From positions 1,922,001 to 1,986,000 of the forward strand of contig NZ_CP118953.1 of assembly GCF_029024625.1 (NCBI RefSeq): DNA of 64,000 bases, written 5' to 3'. Below the pieces are notes generated by a model that worked only from the letters and a program-made list of their open reading frames with translations, ran no database searches and had not been told where the DNA came from. Shown here piece by piece: positions 1-8,784 of the stretch (positions within the stretch are counted from its first letter, which is position 1; each line of letters begins with the position of its first letter). The translations under genes were made by a program, and so were the position numbers. The stretch is from Staphylococcus chromogenes. Lineage in GTDB: Bacteria > Bacillota > Bacilli > Staphylococcales > Staphylococcaceae.

Positions 1-500
1 AAGATGAATCACAAAAACAAGAAGGTGTACCTACAAATCTCACTAAAAATACGTTGCTATTTTTAGCAATCACCCTTCACAATATTCCTGAAGGCTTAGC
101 TGTAGGCGTGGCTTTTGGAGGACTGGCTACAGGCAATACGCAAGCTACCCTCTCAGGCGCTTTAGGGTTAGCTATTGGAATAGGGATACAAAATATTCCA
201 GAAGGCGCAGCACTCTCTCTCCCTATCCGTGCCTCAGGCAGTAGCAAATGGAAAGCTTTTAATTATGGGCAAGCTTCTGCTTTAGTTGAACCTGTGTTTG
301 CCCTTGTAGGTGCTGCAGCAGTGATTGTGGTAACCCCTATTTTGCCATATGCTTTAGCGTTTGCAGCAGGTGCGATGATATTTGTTGTTGTGGAAGAACT
401 TATTCCCGACTCACAATCTGCCAAAAATACAGATTTAGCCACGTTAAGTTTAATGGCAGGTTTTACATTAATGATGATTTTAGATGTGGCCTTAGGTTAA
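1..500 (+). CDS. ZIP family metal transporter, C-terminal part (5' end outside window)
   Basis: The reading frame is open from the first bases of the window, so this is the C-terminal part of a gene that begins upstream. A TTG at 54 is only an internal codon. The protein carries the ZIP metal-binding helix motif HNIPEG and a second copy of the form QNIPEGAA about 40 residues later, which are the paired TM4/TM5 signatures of ZIP (ZupT/GufA-like) divalent cation importers. It ends with hydrophobic segments including a VVEELIPDS stretch, also typical of the family. It would sit in the cytoplasmic membrane and import zinc, iron or related cations. The metal cannot be told from sequence. It converges with ltaS across a hairpin-rich gap. 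Confidence 0.88.
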   Translation, partial: DESQKQEGVPTNLTKNTLLFLAITLHNIPEGLAVGVAFGGLATGNTQATLSGALGLAIGIGIQNIPEGAALSLPIRASGSSKWKAFNYGQASALVEPVFALVGAAAVIVVTPILPYALAFAAGAMIFVVVEELIPDSQSAKNTDLATLSLMAGFTLMMILDVALG

Positions 501-543
501 GAATTTACCAACTCAATTTTATTGAATTAAGTTGTATCAAAAT

Positions 544-581
544 AGCCATCAAAATTTATTCTCAGATAAATTTTGATGGCT
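544..581 (+). repeat. Dispersed hairpin repeat, copy 1
   Basis: The inverted arms AGCCATCAAAATTTA and TAAATTTTGATGGCT enclose an 8-nt loop. It lies between the convergent ZIP gene and ltaS. The flanks (503-543 and 582-613) match, in inverted orientation, the flanks of the copy at 10900-10938, so the repeated unit is about 110 bp and not just the stem. Confidence 0.9.
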
Positions 582-616
582 TTCTAATTATTGGTAATCT
601 TTATGTCCTAGCCTCA

Positions 617-650
617 AAAGGGCACTCTGGACCATGCCAAAGTGCTCTTT
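617..650 (-). terminator. Terminator of ltaS
   Basis: AAAGGGCACT pairs with AGTGCTCTTT (one G-U) around a 14-nt loop, 5 bases beyond the ltaS stop. A-rich and T-rich flanks on both sides could let it work for the convergent ZIP transcript as well. Confidence 0.65.
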
Positions 651-654
651 TAGT

Positions 655-2592
655 TTAGTTTTCTTTACCTTTTGGACCCGCTTTATAATTGTAGTCTCTT
701 GGGTTGACTTTTTTGAAATCTGGGTTTTTATAGAAACGCATTAAATCCCCGTTTAAAATTTCATCATTGATTTCTAAATCATTTTCAACTTGATTTTTAT
801 TTTTTTGCAAATCTGCAGGCGGTGTTGTAAGTGGTTTATTATCTTTGTGACTATAGGCTTTACCATTTACGTATTTGTATTGATCTGTTACAAAATCACC
901 ATTTCGGAATGGAATCAATTGTTTATGATCTTTTGAAAGCATATCTGTTCCTAACATAATGTAGTTTTTCGTATCGATACCCATTAAATGAAGCAATGTA
1001 GGCATTACGTCTACTTGACCTGCATAAGTTGGGTCAACTTTAGGTTCAACACCTGGCGCTTTAATCCAGAAACCTGTTTTATTTAAATCATTAAATTTCG
1101 CAGGTGTAATAGGTTCGCCAAGTAATTGTGACATCGCTTTATTGTGGTTTTCAGAAATACCATAATGGTCACCATATAAAATGATAACTGAATCATCATA
1201 TAAACCACGTTTTTTCAAATCATTGATAAATTGTTCTACCGATTGGTCTAAGTAGTGTGCTGTTTGAATATAACCATCTACTGTTGAGTTACCTGTATTT
1301 CCAGGTGGGATTGAAGCATCCTCTTCACTTAGCGTAAATGGATAATGGTTTGTTAAGGTAATTAAATGTGAGTAAAATGGTTTTTTCTCCTTACTTAAAT
1401 AGTCTGCTGATTCTTTGAAGAACTCTTTGTCTTTTAATCCAAGGTTTTCTAAATTTTCTGGTGACATATCGTAATATGTCGCATCATAGAATTTATCAAC
1501 ACCAAAGTGACGGTAAACTTGATCACGGTTCCAGAAAGTTTTATAGTCCCCGTGCATTACATTCGTCGTCATGTTTTCTTGTTGATGTAAAATCGCTGGT
1601 AAAGATTGGTATGTGTTATCACCTTTTAAAGAAAATGCAGAGCCTTGCGGTAAACCATATAAACTGTTATCCATTGTAAACTCAGCATCTGATGTTTTAC
1701 CTTGTCCTGTTTGGTGATAGAAATTTGGATAATATCTAAAGTCATCTTGACCAGACGATAATTTATTTAAGAATGGTGTCACTTCATGGCCATTCACTTT
1801 TTTATTGATTAAAAATGTTTGGAAACTTTCTAAATGAATCTTAATAATGTTTTTGCCTTTAGCTTTACCGTAATATTCCATATTCGGCGTTGTTTGTTTT
1901 TGCTTTGTATAATTTAACACTTTAGTTAAATCATCTTCTGAAGCCAACGCTTTTTGTTGGTTATTTTGAATCGTTTTCACGCCATCATATACTGTAAAAT
2001 TATAAGGGCCTAAATATTTCACTAAATATTTATGGTCAAAAGTACGTGTTAATAATTCAGGTCGGTCCGTTTCTGCAAACGCCAAATTTAAGAAGAATAA
2101 AGCGACTGCTGTAGCCATAACAACCGGAATGAATTTTTTATGGAAAACGTTTAGGCTGAGCCATTTTTGTTTAAAGATTAAAATAAACAAATAAGCGATA
2201 ATATCTAAGAAATAAACAAAGTCATACCATTGGAATGATGCACCAACAGCACCACCCATTGAATCAACATTACTCACTTGGTTCAATGTGCTGAACGTCA
2301 AAAAGTCAGAGAAAAATCTGAAATAAACAACGTTTGCATAAAGTAGAAAAGTGAGTAAAAATCCACCAATCAAAATAAACCAAAACGCTTTTTTTCCTTT
2401 AAAAAATAAAAAGACACTTAAAATCAGTGCGAGTAAACTGTAAGGGTTCATTAATAAAATTAAGTTTTGCGTAAGTCCTTTAACACCAAGTGACAAGTCA
2501 ACATAATAGGCGAAATACGTTTTAAGAGAAATCGTTAAAACCATCAACAGGAAAAACGTAAATATCCCTATTTTCTTTCTATTCTTTTCCAT
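655..2592 (-). CDS. ltaS: Lipoteichoic acid synthase LtaS
   Basis: The 645-residue protein has an N-terminal block of about five membrane helices (to about residue 175), a linker, and a C-terminal extracellular sulfatase-fold domain. It polymerises glycerol phosphate from phosphatidylglycerol onto the lipoteichoic acid anchor on the outer membrane face. The nucleophile threonine lies in [10 protein letters not shown] (near residue 300). Metal-binding segments such as YGDHYG are further on. The linker has ALA followed by Ser near residue 217, matching the signal-peptidase cleavage position known for S. aureus LtaS. The length equals the family norm (about 646). The ATG start has a GGGGGA ribosome binding site. 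It is monocistronic with its own terminator. Confidence 0.97.
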   Translation of the reverse strand: MEKNRKKIGIFTFFLLMVLTISLKTYFAYYVDLSLGVKGLTQNLILLMNPYSLLALILSVFLFFKGKKAFWFILIGGFLLTFLLYANVVYFRFFSDFLTFSTLNQVSNVDSMGGAVGASFQWYDFVYFLDIIAYLFILIFKQKWLSLNVFHKKFIPVVMATAVALFFLNLAFAETDRPELLTRTFDHKYLVKYLGPYNFTVYDGVKTIQNNQQKALASEDDLTKVLNYTKQKQTTPNMEYYGKAKGKNIIKIHLESFQTFLINKKVNGHEVTPFLNKLSSGQDDFRYYPNFYHQTGQGKTSDAEFTMDNSLYGLPQGSAFSLKGDNTYQSLPAILHQQENMTTNVMHGDYKTFWNRDQVYRHFGVDKFYDATYYDMSPENLENLGLKDKEFFKESADYLSKEKKPFYSHLITLTNHYPFTLSEEDASIPPGNTGNSTVDGYIQTAHYLDQSVEQFINDLKKRGLYDDSVIILYGDHYGISENHNKAMSQLLGEPITPAKFNDLNKTGFWIKAPGVEPKVDPTYAGQVDVMPTLLHLMGIDTKNYIMLGTDMLSKDHKQLIPFRNGDFVTDQYKYVNGKAYSHKDNKPLTTPPADLQKNKNQVENDLEINDEILNGDLMRFYKNPDFKKVNPRDYNYKAGPKGKEN

Positions 2593-3015
2593 TCATGTTC
2601 CCCCATATTTTCATCTCATATGGTGCATTGCGCACAGTTTTCAAATCGTAATCATTAATAGATATTCAACAACTTAATATTTCAACAAAAATAATTAGAT
2701 TAACTTTATATTTGTAATATTCTCGTAACATGCATAAGTAAGTTCAATATAACAATATATACGAATTAGTGTCATTTTTCAAGTAAAAAAGGCGTTTTAA
2801 ACGTAAATACAAACAAATTTATTTCTTCTCAAAACTTGCAACATACGTCTTTTAAAATGTATTCATACTTTCTTAATAAACATAGATAAATCGTTAATTT
2901 TCTCGAATGTATACAGTATAACTGATGCCGTTTTAAATGTACTCGGACTATAGATGTATTATAGCTTTATTCTTTCTCCTATTCCTTTCAGCCCTTCTAT
3001 CCATACACATATTAA
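2593..3015. other. AT-rich intergenic region upstream of ltaS
   Basis: This is a noncoding stretch of over 400 bases between the ltaS start and the repeat downstream of pxpC. It must hold the ltaS promoter, but I cannot single out a convincing -35/-10 pair. No conserved ORF or strong hairpin is visible. The short ORF reading through 2954-3184 on the plus strand has no protein-like features. Confidence 0.5.
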
Positions 3016-3056
3016 TAGCCATCAAAATTTAGTTGGACGTAAATTTTTGATGGCTA
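3016..3056 (+). repeat. Dispersed hairpin repeat, copy 2
   Basis: TAGCCATCAAAATTTA faces TAAATTTTTGATGGCTA with one bulged base. It lies 55 bases beyond the pxpC stop codon and is the only strong hairpin there, so it may serve as that operon's 3' structure. Confidence 0.85.
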
Positions 3057-3110
3057 TAGGAATACAACACGTCGAAACCGAAAAGCTTGCGTACTTTTAT
3101 GAATTCGTTC

Positions 3111-4115
3111 TTATTTTAACATTTCACTTTGCATGCGATATTCAATGCCGTGAAACAGTTGTTTTATCCACCGATGATATTTGACTAAGTTTTGTTCAGC
3201 TTGAAGTACATCAATAAATTGGAACTTAATTTTAGATCCTTGACGTTTTTGCGCAATTTTAGATAAATGATACGTTGCAACCGTACCAATTTGCGGATAA
3301 CTCCCCAGTGTATAGTGATCATTTAATAATACAATGGGCGCGCCTTCCTTTTTAACTTGAATCGTCCCTCGTTTTACGGATCGATGAGGAGGAAAGCCAT
3401 TATAGTAGGCCTTTATTGGTTCTCCCTCGAGGACAATGCCCATTCGATTCGCTTTACTCGTCACACTATATTCTTTTCGGATAAATTGATTTAATGTGGC
3501 GTCTTCAAAGTCTTCTGTCCCTTTATTTGGAATGACATGCACAACGTCTGAAAGATAATTGAATGATAAAGCATATCCATCCACACCCCAGTTGGTATGG
3601 CGCACGTCTTGGAGGTTTTCAAATAACTTATGATGGCGTGCATTGTAATTACGTTTCATCGGAATTTCATCTCCGTCTTTGAGCACGTGTCCATGAAAAC
3701 CTCCCATCTGTGAAATCGTATCTGTTGAGGCTGAGCCTAACCATTCATCAAGTTCATATCCTCCTGCAATCGCCATATAAACACGCGCTCCGCGTTTGAC
3801 ATAATCAAAGGTTAAAACATCACCTTTATTCATAAGATATAATGTATTTATTTTGACGCGCATATCTTCTGTATAAGCTATCGCCTGTGCACCGGACAAT
3901 GCAATTAATGTGGGTTCGGTAAAACGTATACGTGCCATTTGATTGGTCATCTCTAATGTAGCTTCATTTCTGTCGTTACCTACAAGTCGATTCGCTATTT
4001 CATGCGCTAACACGTCTAATGCGCCGCTACGTATGATACCTAAGTGTTCATAACCTATACGTCCAAAATCTTGAAAGCTTGAAAACAAGCCACCTTCTTC
4101 TATGATGATTGTCAT
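3111..4115 (-). CDS. pxpC: 5-oxoprolinase subunit C family (biotin-dependent carboxyltransferase / KipA-like)
   Basis: The 334-residue protein matches the AHS2/KipA family by its opening (GGLFSSFQDFGRIGYEHLGI), the GALD and NRLVGN segments, and the conserved LLNDHYTLGSYPQIG stretch near residue 265. With PxpA and PxpB, PxpC forms the ATP-dependent 5-oxoprolinase that opens the cyclic glutamate by-product to glutamate. In B. subtilis the homologue KipA counters the kinase inhibitor KipI. The start overlaps the pxpB stop by 4 bases, showing tight coupling. No pxpA (LamB/YcsF) gene lies in the window, so the exact activity depends on whether one is present elsewhere. Confidence 0.85.
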   Translation of the reverse strand: MTIIIEEGGLFSSFQDFGRIGYEHLGIIRSGALDVLAHEIANRLVGNDRNEATLEMTNQMARIRFTEPTLIALSGAQAIAYTEDMRVKINTLYLMNKGDVLTFDYVKRGARVYMAIAGGYELDEWLGSASTDTISQMGGFHGHVLKDGDEIPMKRNYNARHHKLFENLQDVRHTNWGVDGYALSFNYLSDVVHVIPNKGTEDFEDATLNQFIRKEYSVTSKANRMGIVLEGEPIKAYYNGFPPHRSVKRGTIQVKKEGAPIVLLNDHYTLGSYPQIGTVATYHLSKIAQKRQGSKIKFQFIDVLQAEQNLVKYHRWIKQLFHGIEYRMQSEMLK

Positions 4116-4795
4116 TTTGCCTCTCCTCTTTCTTCGGCATCATAAAATTTAACGTGATCCCCAATCGACATTAAAACCATATCTTCACGATAGACATCAA
4201 ATAATTTTAGTGGGGTATACCCTATCACAAGCCAATCTTCATAAATGTCTGTCGTTGTGATTCCACATTTTTTATTTTCTAAAATCACAGAGCCTGCAGG
4301 GATAAATTGCTTTTCTTTCGCTGTATGGTGCACGGCCAATGTTTCTGGAAGGCCTGATAAATATGGGAAACCTGGAGAGAACCCCATCATCGAAACAAAA
4401 TATTCAGGTGCCGTATGTTGTTGAATATAGGTCTCTCGGGTCAATCCTAGTTCTTCTAAAACGGACTCAAAATGTGGGCCATTGTCTCCACCATAGTAAA
4501 CAGGGACTTTAATACAATGGCGTTTTTCATCCCAAGTTTCATGACTTAAATCAATTTGTTCAATTAAGGCTTTCATATATAAAAAAGGAGATGAAATGTC
4601 CAAATGTTTCATCATTTGTCTTGCATCATAAGAAATAAGCATATCCGTTTCAGTAGGAACAATTTCAGTGATAAAAGGATAGCCTTGTTCTAATAAGTAC
4701 TGCCTTAAAATTAATAATCGCTCTGTCGCTTTAGGCGAAAGTGCTCCCTTTAACGACACGACAATAGCCTGATCGCCTTGGCTATATACTTTCAT
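4112..4795 (-). CDS. pxpB: 5-oxoprolinase subunit B family (KipI-like)
   Basis: The protein is 227 residues. It belongs to the AHS1/KipI family, recognised by the GDQAIVV start region, the FSPGFPYLSGLPE loop (about residues 135-150) and GITTTDIY further on. It is the partner of PxpC in 5-oxoproline hydrolysis, or a KipI-type regulator. I place the start at the ATG at 4795, which has GGGGTG six bases upstream. The in-frame GTG three codons earlier lies inside that ribosome binding site. It is followed by the overlapping pxpC and preceded by a small membrane-protein gene. Confidence 0.85.
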   Translation of the reverse strand: MKVYSQGDQAIVVSLKGALSPKATERLLILRQYLLEQGYPFITEIVPTETDMLISYDARQMMKHLDISSPFLYMKALIEQIDLSHETWDEKRHCIKVPVYYGGDNGPHFESVLEELGLTRETYIQQHTAPEYFVSMMGFSPGFPYLSGLPETLAVHHTAKEKQFIPAGSVILENKKCGITTTDIYEDWLVIGYTPLKLFDVYREDMVLMSIGDHVKFYDAEERGEAK

Positions 4796-4812
4796 GAGTT
4801 TCACCCCATTAA

Positions 4813-5016
4813 TTATTTATAGAATAACTTTAATATAAATGTGAGCCATTTTAAAAGTGCTTTGACAAAATGATAAATCAAAACCGCTTGAATGCTCAAA
4901 ATAACAACTAATACAATATAGGCGCGGACTATCCACTCACGCTCTAAAAGCTTTTGATTTATTCTTTGTCCTATCCACAACACAACAATGATGGTAACCA
5001 AATATAAAAGAAGCAT
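4813..5016 (-). CDS. Small two-helix membrane protein, unknown function
   Basis: The protein is about 67 residues. Two hydrophobic segments (about residues 1-15 and 30-52) are separated by a charged loop (QRINQKLLERE), and the C-terminus is basic, so it is probably a small membrane protein with two helices. I do not recognise a family. The ATG at 5016 is preceded by GAGGTG at good spacing. The alternative GTG three codons earlier is inside the ribosome binding site. It lies in the gap between pabC and pxpB with only short spacers, so it is likely cotranscribed with both. The context gives no clear functional hint. Confidence 0.6.
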   Translation of the reverse strand: MLLLYLVTIIVVLWIGQRINQKLLEREWIVRAYIVLVVILSIQAVLIYHFVKALLKWLTFILKLFYK

Positions 5017-5027
5017 GTCGCCCACCT

Positions 5028-5636
5028 CTATACATTAATAAGTTTAACAGGCACCCATCCTCTTAAACTGTTAATCATCCATAGTTTACCACCTTGATTT
5101 AAAAATTGCCTCATAGTAGCTAATGTCATATGTTTTGTTATCAGTTGCTGTTGGTCTAGTAAACTTTGACGCATACATCCTTTTAAAAAATCTTTTTCAT
5201 AGGGGGGTGTGTAAAATCGACCTTCATATTCGACAACAACATTTCCAATATCAAATTCTAAAATTTTATCATTAGTATCATAAAGTAGAATCAGTTGCGT
5301 CTCGTGTGTATGTTTTAAATAATCTCGCTCCGTCGTTTTATAAATGCGTTGCCACGTCGGCGTGTTGGAACAAATCTGTTGTAAGCCTACCGTCATTTGC
5401 TCAGTCGGCGGAAGTGGCGCATGCTCAAACTGAAATGTCCCTTCTTGTTTCAAACGAATTTTAATACGGTGCGTTCCAGTCGGGAGCAAAGTTGAAATTT
5501 CTGTCATGAGCTCGTTCCATTTGATGTCATTAAAATTAAATTGAAACGCTTCACTTGCACGTTTCAGCCTTTGAAAATGATAGCTCTCTCGTTTAAATGT
5601 ACCTTCTTCTAAACGCATTGTTTCAAAGAGTTCCAT
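5028..5636 (-). CDS. pabC: Aminotransferase class IV, aminodeoxychorismate lyase type
   Basis: The protein has 202 residues. It begins MELFETMRLEEGTFKRESYH, the usual opening of PabC-like fold-type IV PLP enzymes, and contains TTERDYLKHTHETQLIL, where the lysine in the RDYLKH segment is at the place of the PLP Schiff-base lysine. It would release pyruvate from 4-amino-4-deoxychorismate to give p-aminobenzoate for folate. At 202 residues it is shorter than the roughly 270-290 of E. coli-type PabC, as in the short staphylococcal versions. The start lies 3 bases after the pabB stop, with its ribosome binding site (GAGGGA) inside the end of pabB. Confidence 0.82.
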   Translation of the reverse strand: MELFETMRLEEGTFKRESYHFQRLKRASEAFQFNFNDIKWNELMTEISTLLPTGTHRIKIRLKQEGTFQFEHAPLPPTEQMTVGLQQICSNTPTWQRIYKTTERDYLKHTHETQLILLYDTNDKILEFDIGNVVVEYEGRFYTPPYEKDFLKGCMRQSLLDQQQLITKHMTLATMRQFLNQGGKLWMINSLRGWVPVKLINV

Positions 5637-5639
5637 AAT

Positions 5640-6776
5640 TTATCCCTCTAAAATTTTAGTTTTGTCTTGGAATTCTGCATATTCCTTCGCACTATCTGAA
5701 TCTATTGTAATCCCAGCGCCCACACCGTAAACCGCTTTTTCATTTAAATATTGTACAGTGCGAATCGGCACATTAAAAATAGCGCGACCATCCGGTAAAC
5801 AAAGTCCCAGTGTCCCACAATAGATATGTCTTGGTGAAGCCTCTAGTTCGTGAATGATACGCATCGTATTCACTTTTGGCGCACCTGTGATGGAGCCACA
5901 CGGAAACAATGCCCCCAATACATCGTTTAATGATTTGTTATCAGCAACTTCACCGATTACCATTGACGTCATTTGAAAGACAGTGGGATAACGCTCTACA
6001 TCAAAAAGTCGGGGTGTCCGAATCGTCCCTGGTTGAGCGATTCTCGTAATATCATTACGCAACAAATCGACAATCATCACATTTTCTGCGCGGTCTTTTT
6101 CAGAGGTTTCAAGCGCTTGTTTATGTTCATCATCTATTGCTTTTGTATTCCCTCTAGGCATCGTCCCTTTCATAGGCTTACTGACGACCATTTTTTCGTG
6201 TTCATCAAAGGGACCCATCTGAAAAAACAACTCCGGCGAAATAGAAGCTACTTGTATTTCATCAGTATCAAATAGCGCCGTATAATGTCCGTTAGTCTGT
6301 GCGGTGAGTTGTTGGTATAAAGCTTGAATCCCCATCGTAATAGGTGCTTCAAGGCGCGTTGTATAATTGACTTGATACGTTTGTCCTTCGATAATTTCTT
6401 GTTGAATGCGTTCAATTTGGTGCTGAATTTGCGCTTTAGATTCTGTAAAACGAAAAGCGAGGGGCTGATTCACAACCGTTTTCTTCTCGTAATTGTGTTC
6501 AGTCACAGGGTGTTCAAAGACATAACATGCGGCATATATCCCGTTTTCCGGATCTTTTAATTTAAAACTATCATTATAATACTTCGCCGCTTCATAAGGT
6601 AAATAAAGAGCGACATAGTAGCCTTCTTTTTGGTAATATTCGGCTTGATCGATGACTTCCCCGACAGCCTCACATCGTTTAGCAATAAAACGATGTACTG
6701 GCGTATCAAAGGTTAAATTGATTTTGTCACTATGATGCGCATCGTGATAATATTGAAAATTAAATGTGACAACCAT
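5640..6776 (-). CDS. pabB: Aminodeoxychorismate synthase component I
   Basis: This chorismate-binding enzyme of about 378 residues has PMKGTMPRG, DRAENVMIVDLLRND and CGSITGAPK in the expected order, plus GAGIT near the C-terminus. With PabA glutaminase it aminates chorismate to 4-amino-4-deoxychorismate. It is shorter than E. coli PabB (about 450) because much of the N-terminal half is reduced. I prefer the ATG at 6776 (MVVTFNF) over the GTG at 6785, because the upstream AAGG/GGTG elements fit it better. The gene overlaps the end of pabA, consistent with translational coupling of the two subunits. Anthranilate synthase is an alternative, but the pabA-pabB-pabC grouping favours PABA. Confidence 0.88.
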   Translation of the reverse strand: MVVTFNFQYYHDAHHSDKINLTFDTPVHRFIAKRCEAVGEVIDQAEYYQKEGYYVALYLPYEAAKYYNDSFKLKDPENGIYAACYVFEHPVTEHNYEKKTVVNQPLAFRFTESKAQIQHQIERIQQEIIEGQTYQVNYTTRLEAPITMGIQALYQQLTAQTNGHYTALFDTDEIQVASISPELFFQMGPFDEHEKMVVSKPMKGTMPRGNTKAIDDEHKQALETSEKDRAENVMIVDLLRNDITRIAQPGTIRTPRLFDVERYPTVFQMTSMVIGEVADNKSLNDVLGALFPCGSITGAPKVNTMRIIHELEASPRHIYCGTLGLCLPDGRAIFNVPIRTVQYLNEKAVYGVGAGITIDSDSAKEYAEFQDKTKILEG

Positions 6777-7353
6777 GTTGAACACCGACCTTACTCAAAA
6801 AATTAATCATTTGTGCCCGTCCGTATTCTGATAATACGGATTCAGGGTGATATTGCACACCATAAATTGGATAATTTTCATGTTTTACTCCCATAATAAT
6901 CCCCTCTTCATTTTGTCCAGCAATGACTAAAGGAGCATGCACCGTGTCAGCATCCACCATTAAGGAATGATAGCGCATGACTTTAAAAGGCGAGGGTAGA
7001 CCTTCGTACAAATCCATTTGGTTATGAAACATCTCCGTCGTATGCCCGTGTACTGGCCACGGCGCTTTAATAATATCTCCCCCGTAATACTCACAAATCA
7101 ACTGAAAGCCTAAACAAACACCTAAAATTGGACATTGAGATTCGAATTGTTGTAATACCTCAAAGAGTATAGGGTAATCTCTCGGCGTGCCAGGACCTGG
7201 AGAAATCACAATAGCTTGCGGTTGCATTTCTTTAAGTTGCGTGACATTGACATGACTGATATCTATCACCTCAATCTGACACATCGTTGCTTCATTTAGC
7301 AAATCCACCACATTATATGTAAACGAATCTTTATTATCTATCATCACTATCAT
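6760..7353 (-). CDS. pabA: Aminodeoxychorismate synthase glutaminase component
   Basis: This is a class I glutamine amidotransferase of about 197 residues. It opens with the DNKDSFTYN motif, carries the catalytic cysteine in LGVCLGFQ and the His-Glu pair in QYHPESVLSE. It supplies ammonia to PabB and can also serve anthranilate synthase in some Firmicutes. Several in-frame ATGs crowd the 5' end. I choose the ATG at 7353 (MIVMIDN) because GAGGCG lies about 9 bases upstream, while the ATG at 7359 is too close to that site and the first ATG overlaps it. It is the first gene of the pabABC run and overlaps pabB by about 17 bases. Confidence 0.9.
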   Translation of the reverse strand: MIVMIDNKDSFTYNVVDLLNEATMCQIEVIDISHVNVTQLKEMQPQAIVISPGPGTPRDYPILFEVLQQFESQCPILGVCLGFQLICEYYGGDIIKAPWPVHGHTTEMFHNQMDLYEGLPSPFKVMRYHSLMVDADTVHAPLVIAGQNEEGIIMGVKHENYPIYGVQYHPESVLSEYGRAQMINFLSKVGVQHGCHI

Positions 7354-7486
7354 GTACATTCGCCTCATTTAAATTAATAATAAATCTATTATCACAGATG
7401 TATCGGAGATTGACAAAGAGATTAACCGTTTTTGCACCTTGATTTCTGAACTTAAATGTATTAAAGTATGGAACGTAACTAAAGAC

Positions 7487-7522
7487 AGAGGTTCCTAGCA
7501 TTTAACCCTCTATAAAAAACTA
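7487..7522 (+). ncRNA. preQ1-I riboswitch aptamer upstream of queCDE
   Basis: AGAGGTTCCTAGC, then a short spacer, AACCCTCT, and the A-rich tail ATAAAAAACTA match the class I preQ1 aptamer. GAGG/CCTC form P1, and the C-T-A of the loop can pair with the tail CTAG to make the pseudoknot. It senses the queuosine precursor preQ1. A second segment, ACTAGAC (7519-7525), overlaps the aptamer tail and is complementary to GTCTAGT (7570-7576) just before the terminator. This offers a ligand-dependent choice of structure. Confidence 0.93.
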
Positions 7523-7576
7523 GACACCCGATAGGGATGAAAGATAGTATTTTTTCTCCCTGCTAAACGGTCTAGT

Positions 7577-7611
7577 CCTGTCTGTCTTTTTGGAGAAGAC
7601 AGGCTTTTTTT
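7577..7611 (+). terminator. Expression-platform terminator of the preQ1 riboswitch
   Basis: CCTGTCT (7577-7583) pairs with AGACAGG (7597-7603) and is followed by CTTTTTTT. It is 74 bases ahead of the queC start and directly adjoins the alternative pairing segment GTCTAGT, so ligand binding most likely controls premature termination. Confidence 0.88.
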
Positions 7612-7684
7612 ATGGACAAAGATGACATCTTACAGATTAAGACGATTACATTAGGAGCTTCTACATACAAAGGAGCGGTTTTTT

Positions 7685-8356
7685 ATGTCTGAAGTGCTTC
7701 AAAACGAAAAAGCACTTGTCGTTTTTAGTGGCGGACAAGATAGCACGACATGTCTCTTTTACGCCAAATCCCATTTTAAAGAAGTGGAACTTGTGACCTT
7801 CGAATATGGTCAACGTCATTCACAAGAAATTGACGTCGCCAAAAATATTGCGCAAGAACAAGGTTTAAAACATCATGTTTTAGACATGTCTTTACTCAGC
7901 CAACTTACACCGAATGCTTTAACTTCTCATGATATGGCCATCGATACTTCAAATGACGTCCCTAACACATTTGTCCCTGCGCGAAACTTGCTATTTTTAT
8001 CTTTTGCTGGTGCACTCGCCTATCAAATCAATGCCAAACACATTATCACAGGCGTTTGCGAAACGGATTTTTCAGGATATCCAGATTGTCGAGATGCCTT
8101 TATCAAATCGATGAACGTGACGATGAGTCTTGCGATGGATCGAGATTTTGTCATTCACACCCCATTGATGTGGCTCAACAAAAAAGAAACATGGGCGTTG
8201 AGCGATGAACTGGGCGCACTTGATTATATTCGTCACAATACTTTAACTTGTTATAACGGTATTATCGCAGAAGGCTGCGGCACATGTCCTGCATGCCAAT
8301 TAAGACAAAACGGTTTAGACGCTTATTTAGCTGAGAAAGGAGAGAGTCATTCATGA
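7685..8356 (+). CDS. queC: 7-cyano-7-deazaguanine synthase
   Basis: The protein has 223 residues. The ATP pyrophosphatase loop FSGGQDSTT is at residues 14-22, and the C-terminal zinc-binding cysteines lie in TLTCYNG and GCGTCPACQ. QueC converts 7-carboxy-7-deazaguanine to preQ0 using ATP and ammonia, a step in queuosine tRNA modification. The ATG has AAAGGAG upstream. Its stop overlaps queD by 4 bases. The preQ1 riboswitch and its terminator control the operon. Confidence 0.96.
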   Translation: MSEVLQNEKALVVFSGGQDSTTCLFYAKSHFKEVELVTFEYGQRHSQEIDVAKNIAQEQGLKHHVLDMSLLSQLTPNALTSHDMAIDTSNDVPNTFVPARNLLFLSFAGALAYQINAKHIITGVCETDFSGYPDCRDAFIKSMNVTMSLAMDRDFVIHTPLMWLNKKETWALSDELGALDYIRHNTLTCYNGIIAEGCGTCPACQLRQNGLDAYLAEKGESHS

Positions 8357-8784
8357 TGCATCAAACCTATCCTCAAGTTTCACACGACTATGTTTTTGAA
8401 CTGAATAAAGATTTTAATTTTTCAGCTGCCCATGCGATTCCAGATGCACGCGCTGGAAAATGCCAACGTATTCATGGTCATACCTATTTCGTCAATTTAA
8501 CAATTGCGGGAGACCAGTTAGATGACTTAGGCTTTTTAGTTAATTTTAGTACGCTTAAACAACTCGTACATGATCAATTCGATCATTATCTTTTAAATGA
8601 CTTGGCTCATTTTGAAGGGAAATCTCCTTCAACAGAAGTCGTAGCTCAGACGATTTATGAGATGGTAGAAGCGCATTTAGCGACGCTTAAGCACAATCCA
8701 ACGTGTGTTCAAGTTTTTTTAAGAGAAACCCCTTCGAGTTATGTCGTCTACCGTCCACGTAAAAAGGAGCATCAGCATGGTTAA
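8353..8784 (+). CDS. queD: 6-carboxytetrahydropterin synthase
   Basis: This 143-residue protein of the PTPS family has zinc ligands in FSAAHAI and IHGHTY, with the catalytic cysteine in GKCQRIHGH. It makes 6-carboxy-5,6,7,8-tetrahydropterin from dihydroneopterin triphosphate, the second step to preQ0. The ATG overlaps the queC stop (ATGA). A second ATG follows at once, so the true start may be one codon later. It lies between queC and queE, as in other staphylococci. Confidence 0.95.
   Translation: MMHQTYPQVSHDYVFELNKDFNFSAAHAIPDARAGKCQRIHGHTYFVNLTIAGDQLDDLGFLVNFSTLKQLVHDQFDHYLLNDLAHFEGKSPSTEVVAQTIYEMVEAHLATLKHNPTCVQVFLRETPSSYVVYRPRKKEHQHG

Noticed and set aside
54..500. TTG at 54 as the start of the ZIP gene
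   Set aside because: The frame is open upstream to the window edge and codes for protein-like residues, so the gene is simply cut by the window.
2954..3184. A 76-codon plus-strand ORF over the repeat downstream of pxpC
   Set aside because: It runs through a hairpin repeat and the 3' end of pxpC, has no ribosome binding site and no protein-like pattern.
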